Shown here: piece by piece, positions 23,937 to 31,581 of the stretch | Layout: each line of letters opens with the position of its first letter | How positions within the stretch are numbered: the stretch's first letter is position 1 | DNA from: Williamsia sp. 1138 | Lineage (GTDB): Bacteria; Actinomycetota; Actinomycetes; Mycobacteriales; Mycobacteriaceae | Direction of reading: 5' to 3' | Length of the DNA stretch: 35,808 bases | Assembly (NCBI RefSeq): GCF_002095435.2 | Contig: NZ_MJEJ02000015.1 | Coordinates: 1-35,808, forward strand | Translations under genes and position numbers: made by a program | Notes under the pieces: model-generated | What the model was told of the DNA's origin: nothing | The model's input: the letters and a program-made list of their open reading frames with translations, nothing else | Databases searched by the model: none

Positions 23937-24872
23937 TCATGTGGCCAGGCCGACCTTCGTGCGGTGGGTGCTGGGATTGACCCCTTTCGTGCGTTTGAAC
24001 GCCGTGCTGAAGGTGAAGGGGTCGGCGTACCCCACGGACTGTGCGACGTCCGCGATGCTCAGGTCAGGGTGATCGGTGAGCCGATCCGCGGCGATGGTCA
24101 TCCGCCACTGGGTCAGGTAGGTCAGCGGCGGTTCGCCGACGAGGTCGGTGAACCGTTTGGCGAGCGTCGCACGGGACACCCCTGCCCGCTGAGCCAGCGC
24201 GGCGACGGTCCACGGAGCGTCCACCTCGGCGTGCATCAGCTGGAGCACCGGGCCGACAACCGGGTCGTGCAAGGCTGAATACCATTGCGGCGCAGCCTGT
24301 TCTTGGTCATCGAACCAGGTGCGCAGTGAGCAGACGAGCAACCAGTCCAGCAGGCGGTCGAGAACGATCTGTTGCCCAGGCCGGTCTGCGGCGACCTCCG
24401 TCGCGAGATAGCGAGCGACCGGATCGGCGTCGGTGTCGGGTGGGATGCGGATGATCGGTGGCAGCACCTGCAACAGCCGGTCGCCTATCTCGCCGTGCAC
24501 CGGATAGGCGCCGACGACGATGGAGGTCGAAGCATCGGGGTCACCGCAGTCGGCCCACCCCAGGCGATGCCGAGCACCGCCGTTCTCGGGAATGGAGCAA
24601 TGCTCGCCGCAGGCCACGGGTTCGGCGAGGGTGTCCACCTCATCTCGGAAGGAGAACGGCTCCGGTCCACGGAGGACGACGGTGTCTCCGCCTGACACTC
24701 GCAACGGCTCGTGATCGTCACGGACGATCCAGCCCGCACCGTCGACGATCACGCACAACGTCAGCGGCGCGCCGTCGATGAAGTCGAGGTCCCACGGTGC
24801 CGAGAGGGTCGAATATCCGAAGACCGAGCCGTGTGACCGCACGCCCCGGAGAAGGTCACCGAACGCATCCAT
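23937..24872 (-). CDS. AraC family regulator with cupin sensor domain
   Basis: About 311 residues. The N-terminal cupin-like domain (about 1-180) includes LTLCVIVDGAGWIV and VSGGDTVVLRGPEPFSF. The C-terminal AraC DNA-binding domain has two helix-turn-helix units: WTVAALAQRAGVSRATLAKRF and LSIADVAQSVGYADPFTFSTAFKR. ATG 24872 gives MDAFGDLLRGVR; the frame continues upstream into the divergent promoter. It is transcribed away from the NmrA-like reductase pair, a common arrangement for a regulator and its target enzymes. No clean operator is visible in the 81-bp gap. Confidence 0.92.
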   Translation of the reverse strand: MDAFGDLLRGVRSHGSVFGYSTLSAPWDLDFIDGAPLTLCVIVDGAGWIVRDDHEPLRVSGGDTVVLRGPEPFSFRDEVDTLAEPVACGEHCSIPENGGARHRLGWADCGDPDASTSIVVGAYPVHGEIGDRLLQVLPPIIRIPPDTDADPVARYLATEVAADRPGQQIVLDRLLDWLLVCSLRTWFDDQEQAAPQWYSALHDPVVGPVLQLMHAEVDAPWTVAALAQRAGVSRATLAKRFTDLVGEPPLTYLTQWRMTIAADRLTDHPDLSIADVAQSVGYADPFTFSTAFKRTKGVNPSTHRTKVGLAT

Positions 24873-24953
24873 GACCCCCAGCCTAGACGAATCAACAGGC
24901 AAACCAGTGTCTGAACTATGGAATGCTCTGCGAACAGCCGCTTGACTGGTCTC

Positions 24954-25787
24954 ATGAACCACAACACGATCCTCGTTCTCGGTGCCACAGGCAAGACCGG
25001 ACGCCGGGTGACAGCCCGTCTCCGACTCCTCGGCGCACCGGTCCGGCCGGTATCTCGATCCAGCGCCATCCCGTTCGACTGGTCACGCCCGGACACCTGG
25101 GACGCCGCACTCGACGGTGCGTCGTCGGCCTACCTTGTCCCGCCGGCCGAGGTCGGGCCGGTCGACCACTTCATCGACAGGGCTCAGTCTGCGGGCCTTC
25201 GCCGGGTGACCTTGCTGTCCGGCAGGGCGGCCGACAGCTGGGGCGATTCCACCTTCGGGCTCGACATGCGCGCGGCAGAACGGGCAGTGCGCGCCTCGGC
25301 TCTCGACTGGACCATCGTCCGTTCGTCGAACTTCAACCAGAACTTCTCCGAAGAGGTGTTCCTCGAGCCCCTGCTGCAGGGAGAACTTGCTGCTCCACCG
25401 GGCGAAGTTCCCGAGCCCTTCGTCGACATCGAAGACGTGGCCTCGGTCGCGGCCGAGGTGCTGATGAATCCGGGACACGAAGGGAAGACGTATGAGCTGA
25501 CCGGACCACGCGGCATCACCTTCCGTGAGGTGGTGGGTTTGATCGCCGCAGCCTCGGGCCGAACGATCAACTACCGGCAGATCACCCCGAGCCAGTACGC
25601 CGACAGCCTCACCGAGCAAGGATTGTCCCGCGCCGAAGCCGACACCATCGCCGCGATGTACGAACTCATGGAGCAGGGGCTGATCTCGGAGACCACCGAT
25701 GACATCCGACGCGTATTGGGCAGGGCGCCGGGCACATTCGAAGACTACGTCGTTCGCACTACCGCAGGCGGGAGATGGCAGGCATGA
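24954..25787 (+). CDS. NmrA-like NAD(P)-binding reductase
   Basis: 277 residues. The N-terminal nucleotide-binding motif GATGKTGRRV is followed by a Rossmann fold. DWTIVRSSNFNQNFSEEVF and FVDIEDVASVAAEVL are typical of atypical SDR/NmrA quinone-reductase-like proteins. The C-terminal region ends in RRVLGRAPGTFEDYV. ATG 24954 matches the family N terminus. Its stop overlaps the start of the next paralogue as ATGA, so they form a coupled pair. The AraC gene runs divergently and probably controls them. The substrate is unknown; QorB-like quinone reduction is one possibility. Confidence 0.9.
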   Translation: MNHNTILVLGATGKTGRRVTARLRLLGAPVRPVSRSSAIPFDWSRPDTWDAALDGASSAYLVPPAEVGPVDHFIDRAQSAGLRRVTLLSGRAADSWGDSTFGLDMRAAERAVRASALDWTIVRSSNFNQNFSEEVFLEPLLQGELAAPPGEVPEPFVDIEDVASVAAEVLMNPGHEGKTYELTGPRGITFREVVGLIAAASGRTINYRQITPSQYADSLTEQGLSRAEADTIAAMYELMEQGLISETTDDIRRVLGRAPGTFEDYVVRTTAGGRWQA

Positions 25788-26638
25788 GGGTTCTGGTGCT
25801 GGGAGCTACAGGAAAGACAGGCCGACAGGTGGTGCGTGCGGTCAACTCGGTGGACGGAGTCGACGTTCGGGCGGTGTCGAGGTCTGGCGGTCCCATCGAC
25901 GACGGCACATTGGTGCGGTTCGACTGGGACGACCGGACCAGCTGGGCGCACGTGGTCGACGGTGCCGATGCGGTATATCTGGTCGACTCGCAGCAATCGG
26001 ATGCGGCGCAGTCGATGTCAGACTTCACTGCCGTGGCACAGCGCGCCGGGGTGGGCCACGCGGTGCTGTTGTCATCCCGCGACGCCGTGGTGTCCCATAG
26101 GCCGGGTGACGCCGCAGTTGTCTCTGCGGTGTAATCGTCCGGGATGACGTGGACGGTGCTCCGGCCCACGTGGTTCATGCAGGTATTCAGTGAATGGGAC
26201 CTGTTCCGCGACGGCATCATCGAGAGACATCTCGTCGGAACGTCAGGTGATGGCCTCGAGCCGTTCATCGACACCCGGGACATCGGGGATGTCGCGGCCG
26301 CAGCGCTGGTGGACGCAGAACGTCACGCGGGAAAGGACTATCAGCTTTCCGGGCCGGATCTGCTGACGTTCGCGGAGGCGGCCAGGAAGATCGGAAAGGC
26401 CGCCGGCGAAGACGTCGACTTCGAACAGATGGCTGACGACGCCTTCGTCTCGTACCTTGCCCGGCGACGCGGTGTCGCCGGCCCGTTGGCGCAGGACTTG
26501 GCGCAAGTCTTCGGATGGATCCGTGAGGGGCGCAACGCCCACGTGTCTGACGGGGTGCGGGAGGTCCTCGGGCGAGCTCCGCGAACGTTCGACGACTTCG
26601 TCGGAGAGATTGCTGCGCAGGGCATCTGGCGCCGGTGA
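25784..26638 (+). pseudogene. Second NmrA-like reductase, broken by an in-frame ochre codon
   Basis: This paralogue of the preceding gene starts at ATG 25784 in an ATGA overlap and carries GATGKTGRQV. The frame runs to a TAA at 26132-26134 and continues in the same frame as SSGMTWTVLRPTWFMQVF, FIDTRDIGDVAAAALV and RTFDDFVGEIAAQGIW to 26638. No frameshift is needed. The joined sequence SAV-stop-SSGMTWTVLRP lines up with the intact neighbour, where ASALDWTIVRS occupies this place; a single G-to-T change (GAA to TAA) would explain it. The ATG at 26144 could start a separate C-terminal fragment lacking the cofactor site. Probably non-functional, unless the stop is a sequencing error. Confidence 0.85.
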
Positions 26639-26663
26639 GTCGCGGTGGTGGTCGGGCGTGGGC

Positions 26664-27233
26664 CTACGTCGGCGTGGTCAGGGCTTCCGGCGTCCAGGTC
26701 GGCCACGAGATGGCCCCGATCGGTGAGCCGCCGACGAAACGGGCCACGATCTCTGGAGTACCTGCCGCCGAGTTGTAGACCGTGGCCTGCTCGGATCTGT
26801 CGATGGCGGTGGCGGCAAGGGGCCACAGTCGGTGATAGCGCTCGCGGATCCTCGCTTCCGGTACCGAGTGGCCCCCGGCCGCAACTCGGTGTGAGACACG
26901 CAGCACCGCCAGGGATTCGGGAACCAGTAGGACGTGCACGGCCACCACGAACCCGTTTGTCTGTGCTCGGGTGATCATGTCGAGCTTCGATGGATGAGAG
27001 AACACTGTCTCGGCGATGAAGGATCTACCCGCGTCGATGAGGGCGTCTCGCGTGGCTGCCGCCGAGCGTGCTGCTTCGTACGACCTCGCCTCGGCGTCAT
27101 CGGGCCACCTCTGGCGCGCGATGACGTCGGCGTTGACAAAGACGCTGGTCGGCAAGGCGGGGGTGAGGGTGAGTTCGACGAAGGTGGACTTACCCGAACC
27201 GTTCGGGCCGATCACCAGGTCGAGGCGCTTCAT
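26664..27233 (-). CDS. Zeta-toxin-like P-loop kinase (toxin of a TA pair)
   Basis: 189 residues. A Walker A motif GPNGSGKST lies at residues 9-17. VFVNADVIARQRW and FIAETVFSHPSK match the zeta/AAA kinase pattern, with a probable substrate-site Asp in NADVIA. HRVAAGGHSVPEARIRERY is the C-terminal sensor-like arginine region. Zeta toxins phosphorylate UDP-amino-sugars and so block cell-wall synthesis; whether this subfamily does so is unproven. The ATG overlaps the antitoxin stop by 4 bases, so the two are coupled. Non-toxic zeta-like kinases exist, so toxicity is inferred from the pairing. Confidence 0.82.
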   Translation of the reverse strand: MKRLDLVIGPNGSGKSTFVELTLTPALPTSVFVNADVIARQRWPDDAEARSYEAARSAAATRDALIDAGRSFIAETVFSHPSKLDMITRAQTNGFVVAVHVLLVPESLAVLRVSHRVAAGGHSVPEARIRERYHRLWPLAATAIDRSEQATVYNSAAGTPEIVARFVGGSPIGAISWPTWTPEALTTPT

Positions 27234-27616
27234 TCGGAGTCGAGTACGCGGGTGGTGCCGTCGGGATTGTGCTCGACGAGCCGTCCCTGATCGTCGAGAA
27301 CGACGGTCGTGATGCCGCTCGCGGCGAGTTCGGCCCGGTAATCGGTGCGGGCCAGGCCTTCGGCAATCTTGACGTCGACCTCTGCGTTGAAGAGCCGACC
27401 CTCTGCGTCGGTGAGATCGGCAGTCGGCACCGTGCCTGTCAAGGCTTGCTGCACTCGACTCAGGGCCGAGGTCTCATGGGCTGTCATGGCCTGCCCGATC
27501 CGTGCCCAGTACTCGAGTTGTTGGCGGCCGGTCCGGTTCTGTCGTCGCCCTTCAGCGATGGCTGAATCGACCAGAGTTGAGTCGAATCTGGTCACCTTGT
27601 CTGCGGACTGGGTCAT
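27230..27616 (-). CDS. ParD-like antitoxin
   Basis: 128 residues. The N-terminal half, VTRFDSTLVDSAIAEGRRQN and GRQQLEYWARIGQAM, matches what I know of the ParD-like antitoxin family, a ribbon-helix-helix-type DNA-binding region. The C-terminal half, with ITTVVLDDQGRLVEHNPDG, probably wraps the toxin. ATG 27616 is preceded by GAGGAG. The gene is first in the pair and overlaps the toxin by 4 bases. Autoregulation is likely through the twin palindromes just upstream. Pairing of this antitoxin type with a zeta-like kinase is recurrent in actinobacteria, from memory. Confidence 0.82.
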   Translation of the reverse strand: MTQSADKVTRFDSTLVDSAIAEGRRQNRTGRQQLEYWARIGQAMTAHETSALSRVQQALTGTVPTADLTDAEGRLFNAEVDVKIAEGLARTDYRAELAASGITTVVLDDQGRLVEHNPDGTTRVLDSE

Positions 27617-27630
27617 GACAGCTCCTCGCG

Positions 27631-27665
27631 TAGCACTGTGCTACCAACTGTAGCTCTCTGCTACG
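27631..27665. promoter_or_regulatory. Twin operators of the toxin-antitoxin pair
   Basis: GTAGCACTGTGCTAC (27631-27645) and GTAGCTCTCTGCTAC (27651-27665) share the arms GTAGC-N5-GCTAC. Their centres are 20 bp apart, about two helical turns, so two dimers would sit on the same face. A minus-strand -10-like TACAGT overlaps the edge of the distal site. They lie 15-49 bases upstream of the antitoxin start. Confidence 0.8.
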
Positions 27666-27679
27666 CCCCACGGCATGGC

Positions 27680-28510
27680 TCAGCGATAAGGGTCTGCTGC
27701 AGCAACGAACTCATCGAGTGTGGCCAGCGTTTCCGCTTCCGGACGCGTTGGTAGCAGGAAGGTGACGCGCTCGACGTTCGCCGCGGCGTATCCGTCGAGC
27801 TCTTCAGACTTGCGTCCCGCGCCGAAAATGGTGAAGGGGATGTCGGATCGGCCGCGGTCGGCCAACTCCGTGCGTACGCGGATCAGGTCGTCGGCGCTCG
27901 TGTGCGCCCGCGGGAGCCACGCGTCGGCGTAATTCACCAGGCGATCGATGGCCGCGGGACTCTCGCCGCCGATGTAGATCGGGGGATGCGGCTTCTGGAC
28001 CGGTTTCGGCCAGGCGAAGATCGGATCGAAGTCGATGTGTTCGCCGTGGAACTCGGCCTCGTCTTCGGTCCAGATCTGCTTCAGCGCGGCCAGCTGCTCG
28101 TTGATGAGCGCGCCCCGGGTCTTGGGGTTGGTGCCGTGATTGCTCATCTCTTCGCGGTTCCAGCCGACCCCGACCCCGAAGGCCACCCGTCCACCGGAGA
28201 GGAGGTCGAGGGTCGCAACCTCCTTCGCGGTGTGGATGAGGTCCCGCTGGGGCAGCAAGGCAATCCCGGTGCCGAGGATCAATCGCTCGGTGGCTGCTGC
28301 GGCAGCGGTGAGTGCGAGGAACGGGTCGAGAGTGCGGTAGTACACCCGCGGCAGGTCGCCGCCCCCTGGGTACGGAGACTCGCGGCTGACCGGGATATGC
28401 GAGTGTTCGGCCAGAAACAACGAATCGAAACCACGCTCCTCCAGCGCTCTGGCCAGCACATCGGGGCGAATGCCTTCATCGGTCACGAATGTAGAGACTC
28501 CGAAATCCAT
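27680..28510 (-). CDS. LLM-class F420-dependent oxidoreductase, Rv2161c-like
   Basis: About 276 residues. It has a luciferase-like TIM barrel: DFGVSTFVTDEGI, ERGFDSLFLAEHSHIP, ERLILGTGIALLPQRD, GGRVAFGVGVGWNREEMSNHG and PPIYIGGESPAAIDRLVNYADAW. The pattern agrees with TIGR03619 (Rv2161c family), from memory. The start is uncertain: ATG 28510 gives the usual N terminus and ATG 28519 is in frame. Neither has a well-spaced ribosome-binding site, and the longer ORF leader to 28699 is not protein-like. It is downstream of the small gene at 28551 on the same strand. Substrate unknown. Confidence 0.9.
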   Translation of the reverse strand: MDFGVSTFVTDEGIRPDVLARALEERGFDSLFLAEHSHIPVSRESPYPGGGDLPRVYYRTLDPFLALTAAAAATERLILGTGIALLPQRDLIHTAKEVATLDLLSGGRVAFGVGVGWNREEMSNHGTNPKTRGALINEQLAALKQIWTEDEAEFHGEHIDFDPIFAWPKPVQKPHPPIYIGGESPAAIDRLVNYADAWLPRAHTSADDLIRVRTELADRGRSDIPFTIFGAGRKSEELDGYAAANVERVTFLLPTRPEAETLATLDEFVAAADPYR

Positions 28511-28550
28511 ACTTCCCATGGAAGCACAGTGGATTGGAGCGACCTGTCGA

Positions 28551-28814
28551 TCAGTTCTGACCAGCACTTTCTCTGGTGACGGCATGCGCTTCACGGCACG
28601 CGTCCTCGGCGACTTCCAGGGCGACCACGACGCGCCCGAGGGCGACCCGGGCGTCCAGGACTCCGTGCAGAGCGGCCGAGCGTTGGGCGTGTATCGCACG
28701 TAAGCGCGCCTCGTGCAGGGACTCGAACAGCTCGCTGGTCTCCTGGAATGCGTTCATGACTGCATCCCGCTCGACGTCTTGCTTGTTGCCCCAGCACTCG
28801 GATGCGCAGTGCAT
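28551..28814 (-). CDS. Small alpha-helical protein, unknown
   Basis: 87 residues, mostly helical and rich in Ala, Glu and Arg: ETSELFESLHEARLRAIHAQ, then VLDARVALGRVVVALEVAEDA. No family recognised. Support comes from codon bias and from a consensus-like promoter 46 bases upstream on the same strand (TTGACA-N18-TAGTTT). ATG 28757 (MNAFQETSE) is an alternative start. It lies 40 bases upstream of the LLM gene and could be co-transcribed with it. Confidence 0.5.
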   Translation of the reverse strand: MHCASECWGNKQDVERDAVMNAFQETSELFESLHEARLRAIHAQRSAALHGVLDARVALGRVVVALEVAEDACREAHAVTRESAGQN

Positions 28815-28859
28815 GCTGACATATGACCCCCGACTGTCTCACCGCGTCTCGGTTGGTCG

Positions 28860-28889
28860 AAACTAGACACCTCGACCTGACAGTGTCAA
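28860..28889 (-). promoter_or_regulatory. Sigma-A-like promoter with embedded palindrome
   Basis: Reading the minus strand, TTGACA (28889-28884) and TAGTTT (28865-28860) are separated by 18 bases, a near-consensus housekeeping promoter pointing at the small gene starting at 28814. TGACAGTGTCA (28878-28888), a perfect 11-bp palindrome, overlaps the -35 box and may bind a repressor. Confidence 0.55.
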
Positions 28890-28920
28890 CTTTAGAGCAA
28901 CCCACGGGCCTCGCCGGCTA

Positions 28921-29823
28921 TCAGATCGGTGAGTGCACAGACATGGGAGCGTGCCCGCGCATCTCGAGGTAGTGCTGTGCGATGTCGTCGCTGGTGGTCA
29001 GCCAGACATCGGGTTGCGCGGCGAGATAGGCGAGAGCCTGATCGAGATACTTGTGACGGAATGGTTGGCCGATGACAAACGGGTGCAGAGCGAGGGCCAT
29101 CACGCGCCCACTGGTCGCGGAATCAGAGTGCAACTGTTCGTAAGTGTCGGTGACCATCTGGAGAAAATCGGGCCCGGTGAGGCCCTTGCCGAACAGTAGG
29201 AGATCGTTGAGTTCGACGGAGTAGGGAACGCTGATCATCCCCGAGACCGTCAATGGGAACGGCTGATCGTCGTGGGTCCAATCCAGGACGTAGCGGTAAC
29301 CGAGTCCGGCGAGGAGTTGCGGTGTTCGATGGGTTTCGGTCAAGCCCGGCCCCATCCAGCCCTGCGGTGCCCGGCCCGTAGCGGTCGAGATCGTGTCGGT
29401 GATCTCGGTCAGCACGCGTATCTCTTCTTCGACGGTGAGGTCCGTGTGCAGTGATGAGTTGGTGCGACCGTGCGCCAGCCACGCCCAGTCTCGCTCCAAC
29501 CCCGCCGACACGATCTGCGGATACTGCTCGACCACCATGGAGTTGAGCAGGACGCTGGGCCGTATCCCGTGACGATCAAGGCTCTCGATGACGCGCCAGA
29601 TCCCCACGCGGGCACCGTAATCGCGCCACCCATGGTTCAGGGCGTCGGGTCTGAGTGTCGCCGTTCCCTCCCAGATGCTGGTGGAGGGTAGACCCGGGAC
29701 GAAATGTTCGACATTCAGTCCTACGTAGACCGCGATCCTCGCGCCACCAGGCCAGGTGATCGGGTCGCGTTCGGTGATCGGGCTGTACTCGTACGGTGGC
29801 TGAGGATCGTCACTGCTCGTCAT
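28921..29823 (-). CDS. Polysaccharide deacetylase family protein, PuuE/allantoinase-like
   Basis: 300 residues with a NodB-like (beta/alpha) barrel. WAWLAHGRTNSSLHTDLTVEEE holds the histidine motif. GWMGPGLTETHRTPQLLAGLGYRYVLDWTHDDQPFP and LALHPFVIGQP are characteristic of the PuuE-type subgroup, which includes metal-independent allantoinases and related amidohydrolases, rather than secreted chitin deacetylases. No signal peptide, so it acts in the cytosol. ATG 29823 lies 6 bases after a TACCGT -10 box, indicating a leaderless mRNA. The divergent MerR regulator probably activates it. A ureide or another amide is the likely substrate. Confidence 0.87.
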   Translation of the reverse strand: MTSSDDPQPPYEYSPITERDPITWPGGARIAVYVGLNVEHFVPGLPSTSIWEGTATLRPDALNHGWRDYGARVGIWRVIESLDRHGIRPSVLLNSMVVEQYPQIVSAGLERDWAWLAHGRTNSSLHTDLTVEEEIRVLTEITDTISTATGRAPQGWMGPGLTETHRTPQLLAGLGYRYVLDWTHDDQPFPLTVSGMISVPYSVELNDLLLFGKGLTGPDFLQMVTDTYEQLHSDSATSGRVMALALHPFVIGQPFRHKYLDQALAYLAAQPDVWLTTSDDIAQHYLEMRGHAPMSVHSPI

Positions 29824-29829
29824 GTCCGA

Positions 29830-29861
29830 ACGGTAAGGGCTCACACCGGTGTCAGGTTCAA
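29830..29861 (-). promoter_or_regulatory. MerR-type promoter with operator in a 20-bp spacer
   Basis: On the minus strand, -35 TTGAAC (29861-29856) and -10 TACCGT (29835-29830) are separated by 20 bp, longer than the 17 bp optimum. The palindrome ACACCGGTGT (29843-29852) lies within the spacer. This is the classical layout of promoters activated by MerR-family proteins through DNA untwisting. The adjacent divergent gene encodes a MerR protein. Confidence 0.65.
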
Positions 29862-29884
29862 GCCGAATTGCGTATAACGGGGGT

Positions 29885-30268
29885 ATGCGCATCGGGGAAC
29901 TGGCACTGCGGACCGGAGTCAGCGAACGGTCGTTGCGCTACTACGAAGAGCAGCAGCTGCTGATCTCCGATCGAACCCCTGGCGGCCATCGCGACTATGC
30001 GGAGTGGGCCGTCGATCGGGTGATCCACATCCAAGAACTCTTCGCTGCCGGCCTGGCCAGCAAGAAGATCTCAGCGTTGCTTCCCTGTATGCGGGACGTC
30101 GATGGCGGGCCGTCCGAGACCGCCACGCCGAAGCTGATCGAACTGCTCGAAGCCGAACGCGCGCGTATCGACAAGGCGATACGCGACCTCGCGAATTCAC
30201 GTGCGGTGCTTGACGATGTCATCGACGTGGCATCGGGGGCGAACCACACTGCGCCGTCGTCGTCATGA
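29885..30268 (+). CDS. MerR family transcriptional regulator
   Basis: 127 residues. The N-terminal winged helix reads MRIGELALRTGVSERSLRYYEEQQLL with the wing GGHRDY, followed by a dimerisation coiled coil (KLIELLEAERARIDKAIRDLANSRAVLDDV shortened here to its key part AERARIDKAIRD). The effector region is short, with a single cysteine (LLPCMRD), so a metal-sensor role is not obvious. ATG 29885 follows TATAAC by 6 bases, again suggesting a leaderless mRNA. Divergent from the PuuE-like gene and probably its activator. Confidence 0.92.
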   Translation: MRIGELALRTGVSERSLRYYEEQQLLISDRTPGGHRDYAEWAVDRVIHIQELFAAGLASKKISALLPCMRDVDGGPSETATPKLIELLEAERARIDKAIRDLANSRAVLDDVIDVASGANHTAPSSS

Positions 30269-30273
30269 AGGGT

Positions 30274-30471
30274 TCAGTTATGCGGGAGTGACTCGTCCTT
30301 TACCTTCGCCTGCGCCAATCGTTTGCGCTGCCGCGCATCCCGCGCGGTTACCGATGCGTGCACGAGGGTCTTGCCGGTCCCGCTACCTACCGACTTGGAC
30401 AGACCCGCGCTCAACCGATCCCAGATGTCTGCCCCGCCGACGTCGAGAACGTAGTCATCCGCCTGACGTTG
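30274..30471 (-). pseudogene. Possible gene remnant without a start codon
   Basis: A 65-codon open stretch with protein-like composition and GC-rich third positions: DDYVLDVGGADIWDRLSAGL and VHASVTARDARQRKRLAQAK, ending PHN-stop. A TGA precedes it at 30474-30472. No ATG or GTG lies near its beginning, only a TTG after DIWDR. It could be the decayed end of a gene or chance. No family recognised. The remainder of the 266-bp gap (30269-30534) shows no other gene. Confidence 0.3.
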
Positions 30472-30534
30472 TCACCCTGTACAGATGTCAGCGGTCAAAC
30501 ATGTGCACGCCCGTCGTCGGGGTTGGACGGGCGT

Positions 30535-31572
30535 TCATTCCCTCGCGGTATGCGGCGCGGTGAACTGCGCGCGCTTCCAGTCGCCGTTGATCTCGTCGCG
30601 TTCGCGCACGGCTTCGCGGAATCCCACAGTCGCCGCGCGGTCCTGGAACTCGAACCCTTCCCGCGTGTGGCGCGAGATTCCGTCGAACACGGTGCTGATC
30701 ATGCCTGAGTTGCCAACCCCTTGGGCCAGCAACGCACTGTTGAGCGCGAGCTTGCTCATGATGAGTTGATTAATGGGAACCCGCGAAATGCGTTGCAACA
30801 GGTCCTCTGTGCGCTCGTCGAGTTCATCGGCAGGCGGTGCTTCGATGGCGAGGCCCCAGTCATACGCTTGCTTGCCGGATAGGCAATCTCCGGTGAACAA
30901 CAGTCGCTTGGCTCGCTGATCGCCGAGTCGATGTGCCCACATGCCGGCTGCGGGGATGCCCCACACTCGAGTCGGTGGATACCCGATCTTGGTGTCGTCG
31001 GCGCAGATGATCTGATCGGCGTAGAGCGCGATGTCGGTTCCGCCCGCGACCGCGAATCCATGCAACTTGGCGACCGTTGGTTTGTTGGCATGGAGCAGGC
31101 TGGCGAAACCGCGGTTGAAGCGGCTCATCATCGCATAGTCGATCATGGGATCCCATGTGCGCGAAGGGTCATGATTGCGCGCCTGCACCACCGGGTCGAT
31201 GGCGCTGCCTTCGCTGGGGTCCGGCCCGGCAGCCGGATTGCCCCCGTTCTCGGCGAAGATCGACAGGTCGTAACCACCGCAGAAACCCTTGCCTCGACCC
31301 GACACCACCATGACATGAACGCGGGGATCGAGATCAGCTCGCTCCACAACACGGGCGAGTTCGACGGGGGTGTCTGCGGTGATCGCGTTGCCCTGCTTCG
31401 GCCGATTGAATGTGATCCGCGCGATGCGACCGGTCACTTCATACGTCAGCGTACGATAGTTCTCCGCGTTGTCGGGTGGGGTTCGGCCGGCGAACAGCGA
31501 ATCCTCACCTGCGGTGAGGTCGTCTCGCCACCCGGCGGGCTGTGACCCAGAACGGGTGCTGTGCTCGGACAC
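30535..31572 (-). CDS. Crotonase / enoyl-CoA hydratase superfamily protein lacking both usual Glu residues
   Basis: 345 residues, with a roughly 40-residue N-terminal extension. The oxyanion-hole regions are clear: GRGKGFCGGYDLS and KLHGFAVAGGTDIALYADQI. In enoyl-CoA hydratases the two catalytic glutamates lie in GGGCELA and in the PEV-type motif. Here the matching positions read GGTDIA and YPPTRVWGIP, so neither is Glu. It therefore probably does another crotonase reaction, or a non-hydratase one. GTG 31572 follows GGGGG. It lies 9 bases downstream of the AidB-like gene in one operon. Confidence 0.9.
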   Translation of the reverse strand: MSEHSTRSGSQPAGWRDDLTAGEDSLFAGRTPPDNAENYRTLTYEVTGRIARITFNRPKQGNAITADTPVELARVVERADLDPRVHVMVVSGRGKGFCGGYDLSIFAENGGNPAAGPDPSEGSAIDPVVQARNHDPSRTWDPMIDYAMMSRFNRGFASLLHANKPTVAKLHGFAVAGGTDIALYADQIICADDTKIGYPPTRVWGIPAAGMWAHRLGDQRAKRLLFTGDCLSGKQAYDWGLAIEAPPADELDERTEDLLQRISRVPINQLIMSKLALNSALLAQGVGNSGMISTVFDGISRHTREGFEFQDRAATVGFREAVRERDEINGDWKRAQFTAPHTARE

Positions 31573-31581
31573 CGTTACCCC

